NCBI GenBank assembly: GCA_001899005.1
Contig: MKUW01000019.1
Coordinates: 175,212 to 239,211, forward strand
Direction: 5' to 3'
Length of the DNA: 64,000 nt
Source of the DNA: Chloroflexi bacterium 44-23
Lineage (GTDB): Bacteria > Chloroflexota > Anaerolineae > Anaerolineales > Anaerolineaceae
Positions 33,441 to 41,447 of the stretch are shown here, one piece after another; position 1 is the first letter of the stretch; each line of letters begins with the position of its first letter. A model generated the notes under the pieces. It was not told where the DNA came from. It saw nothing but the letters and a program-made list of their open reading frames with translations, and did not search any database. The position numbers and the translations under genes are program-made.

Positions 33441-34790
33441 ATGCTGAAGTATGATGCAAGCTCTTTAATCGAACAAATCCAGGCTGCCCTGGAGAATAAT
33501 GATATCCAATCTGTCATACGGATTCTTGAGACCTTGAAATCTGCAGACCAGGCAGATATTTTCTCTGAATTGAATGATGATGAGAAAATGGCGATCCTTC
33601 CCCATTTGAACCCGGCCTTTTCAGCCGATTTGCTGGAAGAAATGGAGGATGATGAAGTCGCCGAATTAGTTGGGGGATTACCATCCGAACACGCCATTCG
33701 TATTGTCGATGAAATGGACCCTGACGATGCCGCCGACTTTCTTGGAGATATTCCTGATTTTCAAGCTAATGCAATTCTAGCGGGTATGGAAAATCCGGAG
33801 GATGTGCGCCCATTGCTGCTACATCCCGATGATAGCGCTGGCGGATTGATGACCTCTGAATTTCTGGCACTGCGCCGCAAGATGACAGCCAGCGATGCAT
33901 TACAGGCGATTCGGGAATGGAAACCGGATAATGATGATATTTACCATCTGTTTGTCGTGGATGGGCAGAATTACCTGGTGGGGGTAGTCAGCCTGCGCCA
34001 GTTGATTACATCTGATCCAAAAGATTTACTGGAAACATTTATGGATCCGCAGGTTATCGCTGTTACCACCGGTACTGATCAGGAGGAAGTTGCCAGACTT
34101 TTCGCTCGTTACGACCTTCTCGCTTTGCCGGTTGTCGATCACGATCGCAAGCTAATCGGTGTTATCACCATTGATGATGTGATTGACGTTTTGGAAGAAG
34201 AGACTACCGAAGATATTCAGCGATTGGGTGGTGCCCAACCGTTGGAACAAGCCTATCTCAATACCAGCCCGTTGAGGATAACAAAGAAAAGAATCGGTTG
34301 GCTGCTGCTCCTGTTTTTAACCGAAAGCCTGACCGGTACAGTTTTACGCCATTTTGAAAGCGAGCTGGCCTCGGTTGTAGCACTCTCGTTTTTTATCCCG
34401 TTGTTGATTGGAACCGGCGGAAATGCCGGTTCTCAAACAACCAGCACCATTATTCGTGCTCTGGCGATCGGTGATATTCAAATCGGCGACGCAATCAAAT
34501 CTCTCTGGCATGAATTTCGTGTTGGCTTGATGCTGGGGGTTGGAATGTCCGCTCTTGCCTTTGTACGGGCCTTGACGTGGGGCTCATCACCGCAATTGGC
34601 AGTAACTGTATCCGTTGCAATCCTCACAATTGTGATCTGGGCTAATATGCTGGGTGCTATTTTACCGATTTTGGCCGCCAAATTAAAGATTGATCCGACT
34701 GTTGTTTCCGGTCCGGTTATGAGCACGCTGGTAGATGCCACCGGTTTGTTTATTTACTTTTCGATTGCTAAAATTGTAATTGGATTGTAA
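33441..34790 (+). CDS. mgtE: magnesium transporter MgtE (second of two)
   Basis: A 449-aa MgtE, the same length and domain order as the first: N-domain with LLEEMEDDEVAELV and DEMDPDDAADFLGD, paired CBS domains with HPDDSAGGLMTSEF, and a membrane domain with LIGTGGNAGSQTTSTIIRAL and DPTVVSGPVMSTLVDATGLF. ATG 33441 is preferred over 33435 because GGGAGG lies six bases before it, whereas it abuts the earlier ATG. It is a clear tandem duplicate with considerable divergence in the N-domain and CBS region. Confidence 0.94.
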   Translation: MLKYDASSLIEQIQAALENNDIQSVIRILETLKSADQADIFSELNDDEKMAILPHLNPAFSADLLEEMEDDEVAELVGGLPSEHAIRIVDEMDPDDAADFLGDIPDFQANAILAGMENPEDVRPLLLHPDDSAGGLMTSEFLALRRKMTASDALQAIREWKPDNDDIYHLFVVDGQNYLVGVVSLRQLITSDPKDLLETFMDPQVIAVTTGTDQEEVARLFARYDLLALPVVDHDRKLIGVITIDDVIDVLEEETTEDIQRLGGAQPLEQAYLNTSPLRITKKRIGWLLLLFLTESLTGTVLRHFESELASVVALSFFIPLLIGTGGNAGSQTTSTIIRALAIGDIQIGDAIKSLWHEFRVGLMLGVGMSALAFVRALTWGSSPQLAVTVSVAILTIVIWANMLGAILPILAAKLKIDPTVVSGPVMSTLVDATGLFIYFSIAKIVIGL

Positions 34791-35362
34791 TGGGGACGAA
34801 AGGTCTAGAAAAAAGTCAGGGTGCAGTGTTGAAGGTTTTTTTTTGTTAGCGGGGGGTCTCACACCGCCGGTATTATATACAACCATGCGGCTGCGACGAT
34901 TTCGAGGACATGGAGGAGTTATTTGGCATGTTCGCTCTTGAACGTACCCTGCAATTTTTTTCACCATTGCCCGGCAATTTCCAGCAAGTATGGCAAATTG
35001 GAATCTCCAATGATTTGCAAATCCATGGCACTGGCCCCTCGAATCCGTTAAGGTATGTCTATCTCAGGAAAGTAGATGACCATTCCGAATTTTCTTTGCG
35101 CTTAAGTTTTCCCAACCCAAGTATGCTAAATAATACCTGATAAGGGTGGCTAGGGTCCTCGGATGCTTTTTCAACCATGTGCTCAAGAGCTTCATTCAAC
35201 AGGTGAGAGCAACCAATTTCTGCTGCTGACGAGCTAAATCCTAATTAGCACACGCACCTACGGTACCTGATCCGCTTAAAAAATAATCCGTCCATCCAGT
35301 CAGGTTAGTGAAAATTGATTTGTAACTATTAAGCCGATTCATTGTTGTTAAGTATGTCGAAA
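34791..35362. other. intergenic region with one doubtful small ORF
   Basis: About 570 bases between the second mgtE and inverted-repeat copy D. Apart from the possible small gene at 34928-35140 nothing recognisable is seen. There is no clear terminator after mgtE. Confidence 0.35.
34928..35140 (+). CDS. doubtful 70-aa hypothetical protein
   Basis: It reads MFALERTLQFFSPLPGN... with GGAGGAG nine bases before the ATG. Composition is protein-like but no family is recognised. It could be a small gene, a gene remnant or a chance frame. Confidence 0.3.
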   Translation: MFALERTLQFFSPLPGNFQQVWQIGISNDLQIHGTGPSNPLRYVYLRKVDDHSEFSLRLSFPNPSMLNNT

Positions 35363-35463
35363 ACTTGTACCTTTTCATTAAAACGGGGTTGAGGAGTGTT
35401 TTTAAGCAGCCAATCGTCTCTCTAAAAATAATCTACCCCTAATTTTTGAAATAATGCGAAAAC
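35363..35463. repeat. inverted-repeat (MITE/REP-like) element, copy D
   Basis: The best-preserved end: CTTGTACCTTTTCATTAAAA, arm CGGGGTTGAGGAGTGTTTTT, then a degenerate centre and arm CTAAAAATAATCTACCCC, end TAATTTTTGAAATAA. It lies upstream of the CBS-protein gene. Confidence 0.75.
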
Positions 35464-35571
35464 TTATTATAAAAAACTGGCACGTTTGCTTGCAAAAAAT
35501 TTGAATTTTCGTAATATGATGCTATATCTTCTTGTGTAATACCTTGTTGTGAATCGGGAAAGGAACTGTAA

Positions 35572-36006
35572 ATGCTGAAAGTCAAAGAATTAATTCTATT
35601 AAAGGATAACCCGGTCTGGACTATTTCACCCGATGAAAGCGTTAGCAAAGCTGTGCAACTGTTAACTGAAAAGAAAATTGGGGCACTGCCGGTGGTGGAA
35701 AATTCAAGTGTGATTGGGATCATTTCGGAACGTGACATTGTTCGTGCTGTGGATCGTGAAGGAACTGCCGCTCTCAATTTATTGGTTGAACAGGTGATGA
35801 TTAAAGAAGTAATTGTTATTTCCGCAGAAACCACTTTGGAAGATTGTATGAATTTAATGACTGATTACCACTTCCGGCATCTACCGGTTCTGGAGGGAGA
35901 TGAGTTGGTTGGAATTGTTTCAATTCGAGATTTGATTAAGAAAGTACTGCCCCAACGTGATGCTTTGATTGAGGATCTGGAAAAATATATCCGCGGTGGG
36001 CATTAA
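35572..36006 (+). CDS. CBS-pair domain protein
   Basis: A 144-aa stand-alone Bateman module: CBS1 about residues 8-65 (SKAVQLLTEKKIGALPVVENSSVIGIISERDIVRAV) and CBS2 about 75-130 (TTLEDCMNLMTDYHFRHLPVLEGDELVGIVSIRDLIKKV), then a short acidic helix. Such proteins bind adenine nucleotides and regulate partner enzymes or channels. GGGAAAGGAAC precedes the ATG. It is paralogous to the protein at 37405-37848. Nearness to two MgtE proteins, which also carry CBS domains, is notable but does not prove partnership. Confidence 0.88.
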   Translation: MLKVKELILLKDNPVWTISPDESVSKAVQLLTEKKIGALPVVENSSVIGIISERDIVRAVDREGTAALNLLVEQVMIKEVIVISAETTLEDCMNLMTDYHFRHLPVLEGDELVGIVSIRDLIKKVLPQRDALIEDLEKYIRGGH

Positions 36007-36024
36007 ACAATTATAGAAAAATGT

Positions 36025-36064
36025 AAAAACACATCCATTTGGTTGTATATATGGATGTGTTTTT
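36025..36064 (+). terminator. terminator after the CBS protein
   Basis: ACACATCCAT (36029-36038) pairs with ATGGATGTGT (36051-36060), a 10-bp stem followed by TTTT. Confidence 0.85.
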
Positions 36065-36188
36065 ATTTGCATGGGATTGATTAGAAAGCATCTATCCTCG
36101 CACGATTTGCTCAGGCGTTTAAGATGCTTCGCCAGTCACGTGGACTGCCCTAAAACGAATTTTGGCTGGCCTTTTTCCAAGAAGATAT

Positions 36189-36638
36189 TTAAGGCATGTT
36201 TTCGAAGATGAGGCACATTACCTCTTCACCTTCCACGAATTCACCCGTTTTTTCAAAACCCAGGCTTAGGTAGAGGTGTTCAGCGGCTTGATTGCCAGGT
36301 TCAATACTCAACTTCAGGTCGGAACTTTTAGGACGTTTGCGGATTTCTTTGATGATGGATTGCATGGCTTGTTTTGCATAGCCATGACCCTGAAAATAGC
36401 GGTCAATCATTAAGCGGCATATCCAATAACTCTCATCCTCAAGATTAAAGGCATACATCAGAAAACCCACCAAGCGATTATTATCGTAGATAGCCAGCGG
36501 AATGCATTCAGGATAAACCTTGGATTCGGCTAATGAATAAAGATTACTGGCGACGTACTGCTGCTGTTCATCACTCACTTCCAGTCTTATTACTGCTTCA
36601 AAGTTGGATTTTGTAACCGGACGTAATTCGATGCTCAC
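36189..36638 (-). CDS. GNAT-family N-acetyltransferase
   Basis: 149 aa. The GNAT core spans the molecule: IYDNNRLVGFLMYAF (beta strands 2-3), ICRLMIDRYFQGHGYAKQAMQSI (acetyl-CoA-binding R/Q-x-x-G-x-G/A) and IEPGNQAAEHLYLSLGFEKTGEF. It resembles the spermidine/diamine acetyltransferases (PaiA/BltD type); the substrate is unknown. A GTG start at 36638 is chosen because GAGGAG lies ten bases upstream; a TTG at 36656 would overlap that site. Confidence 0.85.
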   Translation of the reverse strand: MSIELRPVTKSNFEAVIRLEVSDEQQQYVASNLYSLAESKVYPECIPLAIYDNNRLVGFLMYAFNLEDESYWICRLMIDRYFQGHGYAKQAMQSIIKEIRKRPKSSDLKLSIEPGNQAAEHLYLSLGFEKTGEFVEGEEVMCLIFENMP

Positions 36639-36656
36639 GGGAATTGTGCTCCTCAA

Positions 36657-37404
36657 ATGGTATTCGAAGGGATTTGCAATTATAGTTTTACCACAATCCC
36701 TATTTTTTGGCGCGTAAATTCCTCTATAAGTTTAATATTTCAATAGAAATTTATCCGGCAATTCCATTCTGATACTTTTTTTGAAACCGATAGCAGCGGA
36801 TGGATAACTTTCATTGCGAGACCATCCAATGACCCAAAGCGTCATCAAAAGCAGAAATAACATACGGGTAAATTGGGTGGGCTACACCAAGTCGAAAATA
36901 CCGAAGTGAATTGGAGCGAGAGGGCCCATTGGCGAAAGCGGTTAAGTTGCGAGCGGGGTTAAGTTACGACGTTTGAGTTTTGTTATGTGCATCAGCCGGT
37001 TGATGGGCGAAGCATCCGCGATGGGTGTGTTTTTAGAGGATGGAATGGTTTCCCGGATGCTTCGCCCTTACGAGAGATCTCACGAGAAAGAATCATCATA
37101 CCCCTCGAAAGGAAAATCTTTTTGCTTTCTTTTTCTCAAGTTAGTTCATAACGCACCAAACTATCACTGTTTTTTGTTATGAGCAGGAAGGCGCGTTACG
37201 TCTGATGAAGCAATCCTATCCTATACGAGAAAGATTACTTGGCTGCGTTCGCAACGACGCACAATCAATAAAGGTATGTATGAAGGCGGAATGCTTGATA
37301 TTTTTGAGGGTGAAAAATGGCCTTAAAGAATCAGAAAGATCGTCGCAAAATCGCTGCCATTTACTCGCAGATTATTTTGCGTTGCTCGCAATGGCGCGGC
37401 CAGC
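36657..37404. other. repeat-rich intergenic region, no convincing gene
   Basis: Roughly 750 bases. It includes a long inverted repeat (37005-37067) and stretches such as GCGTTCGCAACGACGC and TTGCGTTGCTCGCAATGGCG, which resemble repeat debris often found between genes in environmental genomes. Open frames here (36973-37182, 37205-37435) have no ribosome site or protein character. Confidence 0.5.
37005..37067. repeat. inverted repeat with 14-bp perfect arms
   Basis: GGGCGAAGCATCCG (37005-37018) is perfectly complementary to CGGATGCTTCGCCC (37054-37067), with a 35-base spacer. It is unrelated to the A-E element family. Confidence 0.85.
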
Positions 37405-37848
37405 CTATGGGATATACCCCGGCCCGCTGATATAGTCTTCCAGGTGGCTGATGGTTTCGTCGCGATCGTCGATGAATGCTTTGATTACATCACCAATGGA
37501 AACGATACCGATCAAGGCATCAGATTCCAGCACCGGCAGGTGGCGGATATTGTAGGTGGTCATCAATTGCATGCAATCCTCAATGGTTGAATCAGGATTG
37601 GCTGTGATAACCTCTTTGGTCATGACTTGTGCAACATCCTTTTCGGCCGAAAAACCATCCTCTTGTGCAAGCAGTTTGATGATATCCCGCTCAGAAATAA
37701 TTCCCACAAGGCCAGAGGAATCAACCACCGGCAAAGCGCCAATATCTTTTTGGGTCATTAATCGTAATGCATCAAATATGCTTTTGTGCGGTTCGATTTG
37801 CCAAACATGGTGGCCTTTCCTCTGCATCAGGTTTCGGACTGTGATCAT
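37405..37848 (-). CDS. CBS-pair domain protein
   Basis: 147 aa with two CBS domains: KSIFDALRLMTQKDIGALPVVDSSGLVGIISERDIIKLL and STIEDCMQLMTTYNIRHLPVLESDALIGIVSIGDVIKAF. It is paralogous to the 35572-36006 protein. The last residues (GPGYIP) run into repeat DNA, so the C-terminus may be altered. AAGGAGAAGCC precedes the ATG. Confidence 0.88.
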   Translation of the reverse strand: MITVRNLMQRKGHHVWQIEPHKSIFDALRLMTQKDIGALPVVDSSGLVGIISERDIIKLLAQEDGFSAEKDVAQVMTKEVITANPDSTIEDCMQLMTTYNIRHLPVLESDALIGIVSIGDVIKAFIDDRDETISHLEDYISGPGYIP

Positions 37849-38020
37849 GGCTTCTCCTTGGGGTTAACAATTTGATGTTTTAAGCAAATAAATAACTTAT
37901 CAATTTTGCTTTGACGAAGAATAGCGGTATGGGAATGCGTAGCTCTTGATTTATCATACTGAAAAAAAGGGGCGGTTTCAAGGAAATGGAGAGGTGAGAT
38001 AAACGTATTGAGTGAGACGC

Positions 38021-38785
38021 CTATTGAAAATAGGTTGTGTAAAGTAATTGTGTTATTGTAGCGGCGATCACTACCAGCAGGAAGGTACGAATCAATTTTG
38101 TTCCAGAGCGCAAGACCAGTCGGGATCCGAAAAATGCGCCGCTTAACTGACCACCGGCCATAACCAAGCCCGGGATAACCAACACGTTTCCTTGCCAGGC
38201 AAAAAAAGTGAGCGCAATGATATTGCTGGTAAAGTTGAGCCATTTAGTGTGGGCGGTTGCCTTTTTGCTGTTGAATCCCATTAAAATGATAAAGGCCAGC
38301 ATCCAAAAACTTCCGGTCCCAGGGCCAAAAAAACCATCATAAAAACCCAGCAGAAGACCAAAAACCACGTAAAAAATTTCCGGCTTTACTTTTGGCGGTT
38401 GATCAAGAGCGCCATTATTTTTCGAGAAAAGGAGAAAAATGAAGGCAGCCAATAAAAGGATTGGAATGACAGTCCGTAATACGTCTGCAGAGAGTTGTTG
38501 GATGGTGATTGTGCCGAATGCTGCTCCAATCGCTGTGAAAATGATTGCACCGGCAAGCTGCTTGACCTTTACGAGACCTCCACGGGAATAGTTGAGTGAG
38601 GCAGTCAAGCTACCAAAGCTGGATTGCAATTTGTTGGTCCCAAGTGCCAGATGGGGTGGCAGGCCTACTGAAAGTAGAATTGGCACTGAGATAAGACCGC
38701 CTCCTCCGGCGATAGAATCAACAAATCCGGCCAGTAAACCGCCTCCAAACAGGACAATGATGATTGGTAGTGTCAATTCCGTCAT
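38021..38785 (-). CDS. TauE/SafE-family membrane transporter
   Basis: A 254-aa protein with about eight helices. Family marks: an N-terminal GFVDSIAGGGGLISVPILLSVGLPPHLALGTNKLQSSFGS and a second half-repeat GFYDGFFGPGTGSFWMLAFIILMGFNSKKATAHTKWLNF. Members are proposed exporters of sulfite, sulfoacetate or related anions; the substrate here is not inferable. Length is normal. Confidence 0.9.
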   Translation of the reverse strand: MTELTLPIIIVLFGGGLLAGFVDSIAGGGGLISVPILLSVGLPPHLALGTNKLQSSFGSLTASLNYSRGGLVKVKQLAGAIIFTAIGAAFGTITIQQLSADVLRTVIPILLLAAFIFLLFSKNNGALDQPPKVKPEIFYVVFGLLLGFYDGFFGPGTGSFWMLAFIILMGFNSKKATAHTKWLNFTSNIIALTFFAWQGNVLVIPGLVMAGGQLSGAFFGSRLVLRSGTKLIRTFLLVVIAATITQLLYTTYFQ

Positions 38786-39044
38786 TAGGGTTTTTAGCTT
38801 TCATTGAAAAAATGACAATAACCAACGCATCATATCACCAACCTGATTTGATTGGAAGAGGTGCTTTGTAAGGACAAGTTTTTGAGAAGATAGAAACGAA
38901 AAGATAGCAAAGTGGTTCTGTTTGCTTTGGTTTTTCCAAACTTTTCGAACGAAGGATAGGTGACATTGAAAGATAATTAACAGACTTCAGTGTAGGTTGT
39001 TTGATGAGCCAATAATGACACCAAGCAAACCGCTGGCAATTTGC
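38786..39044. other. intergenic region upstream of the TauE-like gene
   Basis: No gene or repeat is recognised. It should hold the promoter for the TauE-like gene on the minus strand. Confidence 0.35.
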
Positions 39045-39080
39045 AAAAAAGTGAGCGCCCTTGAATTAAGGGCAGCTCAC
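39045..39080 (-). terminator. terminator after the YccF-like gene
   Basis: On the minus strand GTGAGC-TG-CCCTT pairs with AAGGG-C-GCTCAC (loop AATTC) and is followed by TTTTTT. Confidence 0.8.
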
Positions 39081-39109
39081 TAAGGGGAGAAAAAGGCTGG
39101 TGAAATTAT

Positions 39110-39547
39110 TTAATAAGTGGAAAGCGTTGTAATTGCCGGTACCCGGTCAAACATCCAGAAGGCTAGCGGTAAGCCTAACCCAAGGGTAATTCCTGATACA
39201 GCCCAGGCCAGTAAGAGCCAAAGGGCACTGAACCACCAACCGATTAAGATAAAGTAGAGTGCCCGAAGCAGGAAGGCGGGCTGATCTTTTGTGATCGTGC
39301 GTGTGACCCAACGACCATTCACCTGCACCAGGTAGCGGTTTCTGCGCACTGGTTTGAGTGTCATAATCTGGGGAATACGATTAAGCATCAGCAATCCCAA
39401 TGGAAGTCCAATGATGGAAACGACCAGCACCCAGGCGATGGTAGTCCAGACGCCGCCTAACCACAACCCGACGAAAATGAAATAAATGGCCCGTAGCAGA
39501 AAGCCCGGTCCGGTCTCTTGTTGAATTTGCACTGTTGACGGTGACAT
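39110..39547 (-). CDS. YccF-domain inner-membrane protein
   Basis: 145 aa with two copies of the YccF module: FLLRAIYFIFVGLWLGGVWTTIAWVL...LGLLMLNRIPQIMTL and FLLRALYFILIGWWFSALWLLLAWAV...LPLAFWMFDRVPAITTL, four helices in all. Function of the family is unknown. Confidence 0.85.
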   Translation of the reverse strand: MSPSTVQIQQETGPGFLLRAIYFIFVGLWLGGVWTTIAWVLVVSIIGLPLGLLMLNRIPQIMTLKPVRRNRYLVQVNGRWVTRTITKDQPAFLLRALYFILIGWWFSALWLLLAWAVSGITLGLGLPLAFWMFDRVPAITTLSTY

Positions 39548-39630
39548 TGGTAATCCTTTCTAAACATGAAGAATGCTTTTCTCGCATTCATCATAAAAGA
39601 TATACGGAAGATCGCCGGGAAAGTTGTAAT

Positions 39631-41205
39631 TTAGTTTGCCTGGAATTCCTGGAGCGGCTCAAGGACACTCATCTTTTCAAGATTGGCGTAAAATTTGATC
39701 ATCTCTTTGCCCTCACGGCGCGCTTGGTTCAAAGCGCGATCGGTCTTTTCTACCAGGGTGTGGATGTCACCGCCATCATCGGGCATAAAGGCGACACCGC
39801 TGGAAAAAGTAACAATGAATTGCTCGCCATCAATCGCCACAGGAAATTTCGAGCGTTCACGGAAGCGGTGCATTAGATTCTCAAAATCCAACTCCGGTCG
39901 AATATCATCAAAAATAATGATGAATTCGCCACCGCCATAGCGGATAACAATATCGTCTTTCCGCTTGATTTGAAGGAAGCGATTTGAGATTTCCAATAAG
40001 ACATTGTCAGCCTGATTTCTGCCCAGCCGCTCAAGGATGTAGTCAAAATCATCCAGGTTCAGCATTGCAAAAGCCAATCGTTTCTTTACAAACTTTGCGT
40101 TTTTAATCGCCTGTTCCCCATATTCAAACAGAAATTTACGATTGAAGAGATTGGTCAGGTGATCAATATTGGCCAGCGTCTTCAGCATTTCGTTCTGATT
40201 GTTCAACTCGAGATTCTTATCTTTAATCTGGTAGTATGTGCGGCTGAGATTGCGTACCTGCATAAATACCAGCATAAAAACGATCGCTACGGATGAAATC
40301 ATCAGGAGATCATTTACATCCTCACCCTTGAAATACTGAATCAGGAAGGTCAGTGGGATGATCATAAAAGAAATGCCGAGGATGTTGATGGTATATTTGT
40401 TGGCATCAATGCGCAGGAATAGTTGATCTTCCTTAAATTTTGCCAGTGAGGGGTGCAGAAAAGCCAGGGCAACCAATAAGTAGCCGACCGGATAGAAGAG
40501 ATCCATATTGGCAATCACACCGATTTCTTTCAGGATGAAATAATTGGAAGTCCAGCCGTATAGTTTGAAATAATTAAGAATTCCAACGATCATAACCAGG
40601 CCGGCGGTGAAGATGATATAGATCGAAACGCTTTGCCCGGAGCGGATCATGATGATCAGAGATAGCACAAATATAATCATGGCAACCCCCGCCAGGAAAA
40701 TAGTCAGTAGGAGTGAATTAACCAGGCCGCTGGGTAAAAGCAGGTCGTCTTTGATACTCACAACCCAGATGAAAAGGCTGGCGGCCGAGGTGATGATTAA
40801 TCCGTTAACAAAAGTGCTGTATGATATTTCCTCGCGGAACTTCTTAACCATGGAAAGTATTCCCATAAGGAAAAATAGCCCGCCTAATGCATAAAAAAAG
40901 GCTTCGAAGATCAAGTCAGTTTGGCCGCCACCCAGGTAAAAAAAGCGGCAGAAGAAAAAATTACCGATAGAATCGAATAGCTGGCCCAGAAAAAGCATAT
41001 ACCAGCCACGCACTGGAAAAGGCTGGTGAATATATACGCCGATCAGCATGCATGTACTGCACATCAGTGCGAATCCCACGATGAAAATACTGTCTGAAAC
41101 GGGGTTTTGCCCAATAAAGATCTTAATGATGATCAATAACAGGCCTACTACAGCCACTATTTTCCAGCCATTTTCCCGATTAATTTTGTTGGTTATTTGG
41201 CGCAT
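39631..41205 (-). CDS. membrane GGDEF-domain protein with degenerate active site and intact I-site
   Basis: 524 aa. About nine or ten transmembrane helices fill the first 320 residues, a short coiled coil follows (NLELNNQNEMLKTLANIDHL), and then a GGDEF domain (about residues 350-510). The signature reads GGGEF, so the catalytic third-position Asp/Glu is Gly; an RxxD inhibitory site (RKDD) lies exactly five residues before it. It is therefore more likely a c-di-GMP receptor than an active cyclase. ATG 41205 follows GGAGGGG; a longer frame to 41250 has no ribosome site. Copy E of the inverted repeat lies 97 bases upstream. Confidence 0.85.
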   Translation of the reverse strand: MRQITNKINRENGWKIVAVVGLLLIIIKIFIGQNPVSDSIFIVGFALMCSTCMLIGVYIHQPFPVRGWYMLFLGQLFDSIGNFFFCRFFYLGGGQTDLIFEAFFYALGGLFFLMGILSMVKKFREEISYSTFVNGLIITSAASLFIWVVSIKDDLLLPSGLVNSLLLTIFLAGVAMIIFVLSLIIMIRSGQSVSIYIIFTAGLVMIVGILNYFKLYGWTSNYFILKEIGVIANMDLFYPVGYLLVALAFLHPSLAKFKEDQLFLRIDANKYTINILGISFMIIPLTFLIQYFKGEDVNDLLMISSVAIVFMLVFMQVRNLSRTYYQIKDKNLELNNQNEMLKTLANIDHLTNLFNRKFLFEYGEQAIKNAKFVKKRLAFAMLNLDDFDYILERLGRNQADNVLLEISNRFLQIKRKDDIVIRYGGGEFIIIFDDIRPELDFENLMHRFRERSKFPVAIDGEQFIVTFSSGVAFMPDDGGDIHTLVEKTDRALNQARREGKEMIKFYANLEKMSVLEPLQEFQAN

Positions 41206-41301
41206 AAATTCCCCTCCAGACTCAATCCGCATACAAGGAACTATCGACATATTGAAAATTATTATGCACGAATCTTTGTTGAATAGTCTTAATTATAGCA
41301 A

Positions 41302-41400
41302 TGAAGGTATATCATTTCAAAAATTTGGGGCAGAGAGTTTTTAATCGGGCGATAGCTCACCTAAAAACACTCATCAACCCCGTTTTAATGAAGAGATGCG
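41302..41400. repeat. inverted-repeat (MITE/REP-like) element, copy E
   Basis: Left end AGGTATATCATTTCAAAAAT, arm GGGGCAGAGAGTTTTTAA, centre GGGCGATAGCTCACC, arm CTAAAAACACTCATCAACCCC, right end TTTTAATGAAGAG. It lies between gatA and the GGDEF gene. Confidence 0.78.
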
Positions 41401-41447
41401 ATGAAGGTGTTTAATTTATTCGTCAGGAGGTGAGTAAAGCGAAAACA

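Noticed and set aside
36973-37435. Two plus-strand ORFs in the repeat-rich gap
   Set aside because: They run across inverted repeats, lack ribosome sites and have no protein-like composition.
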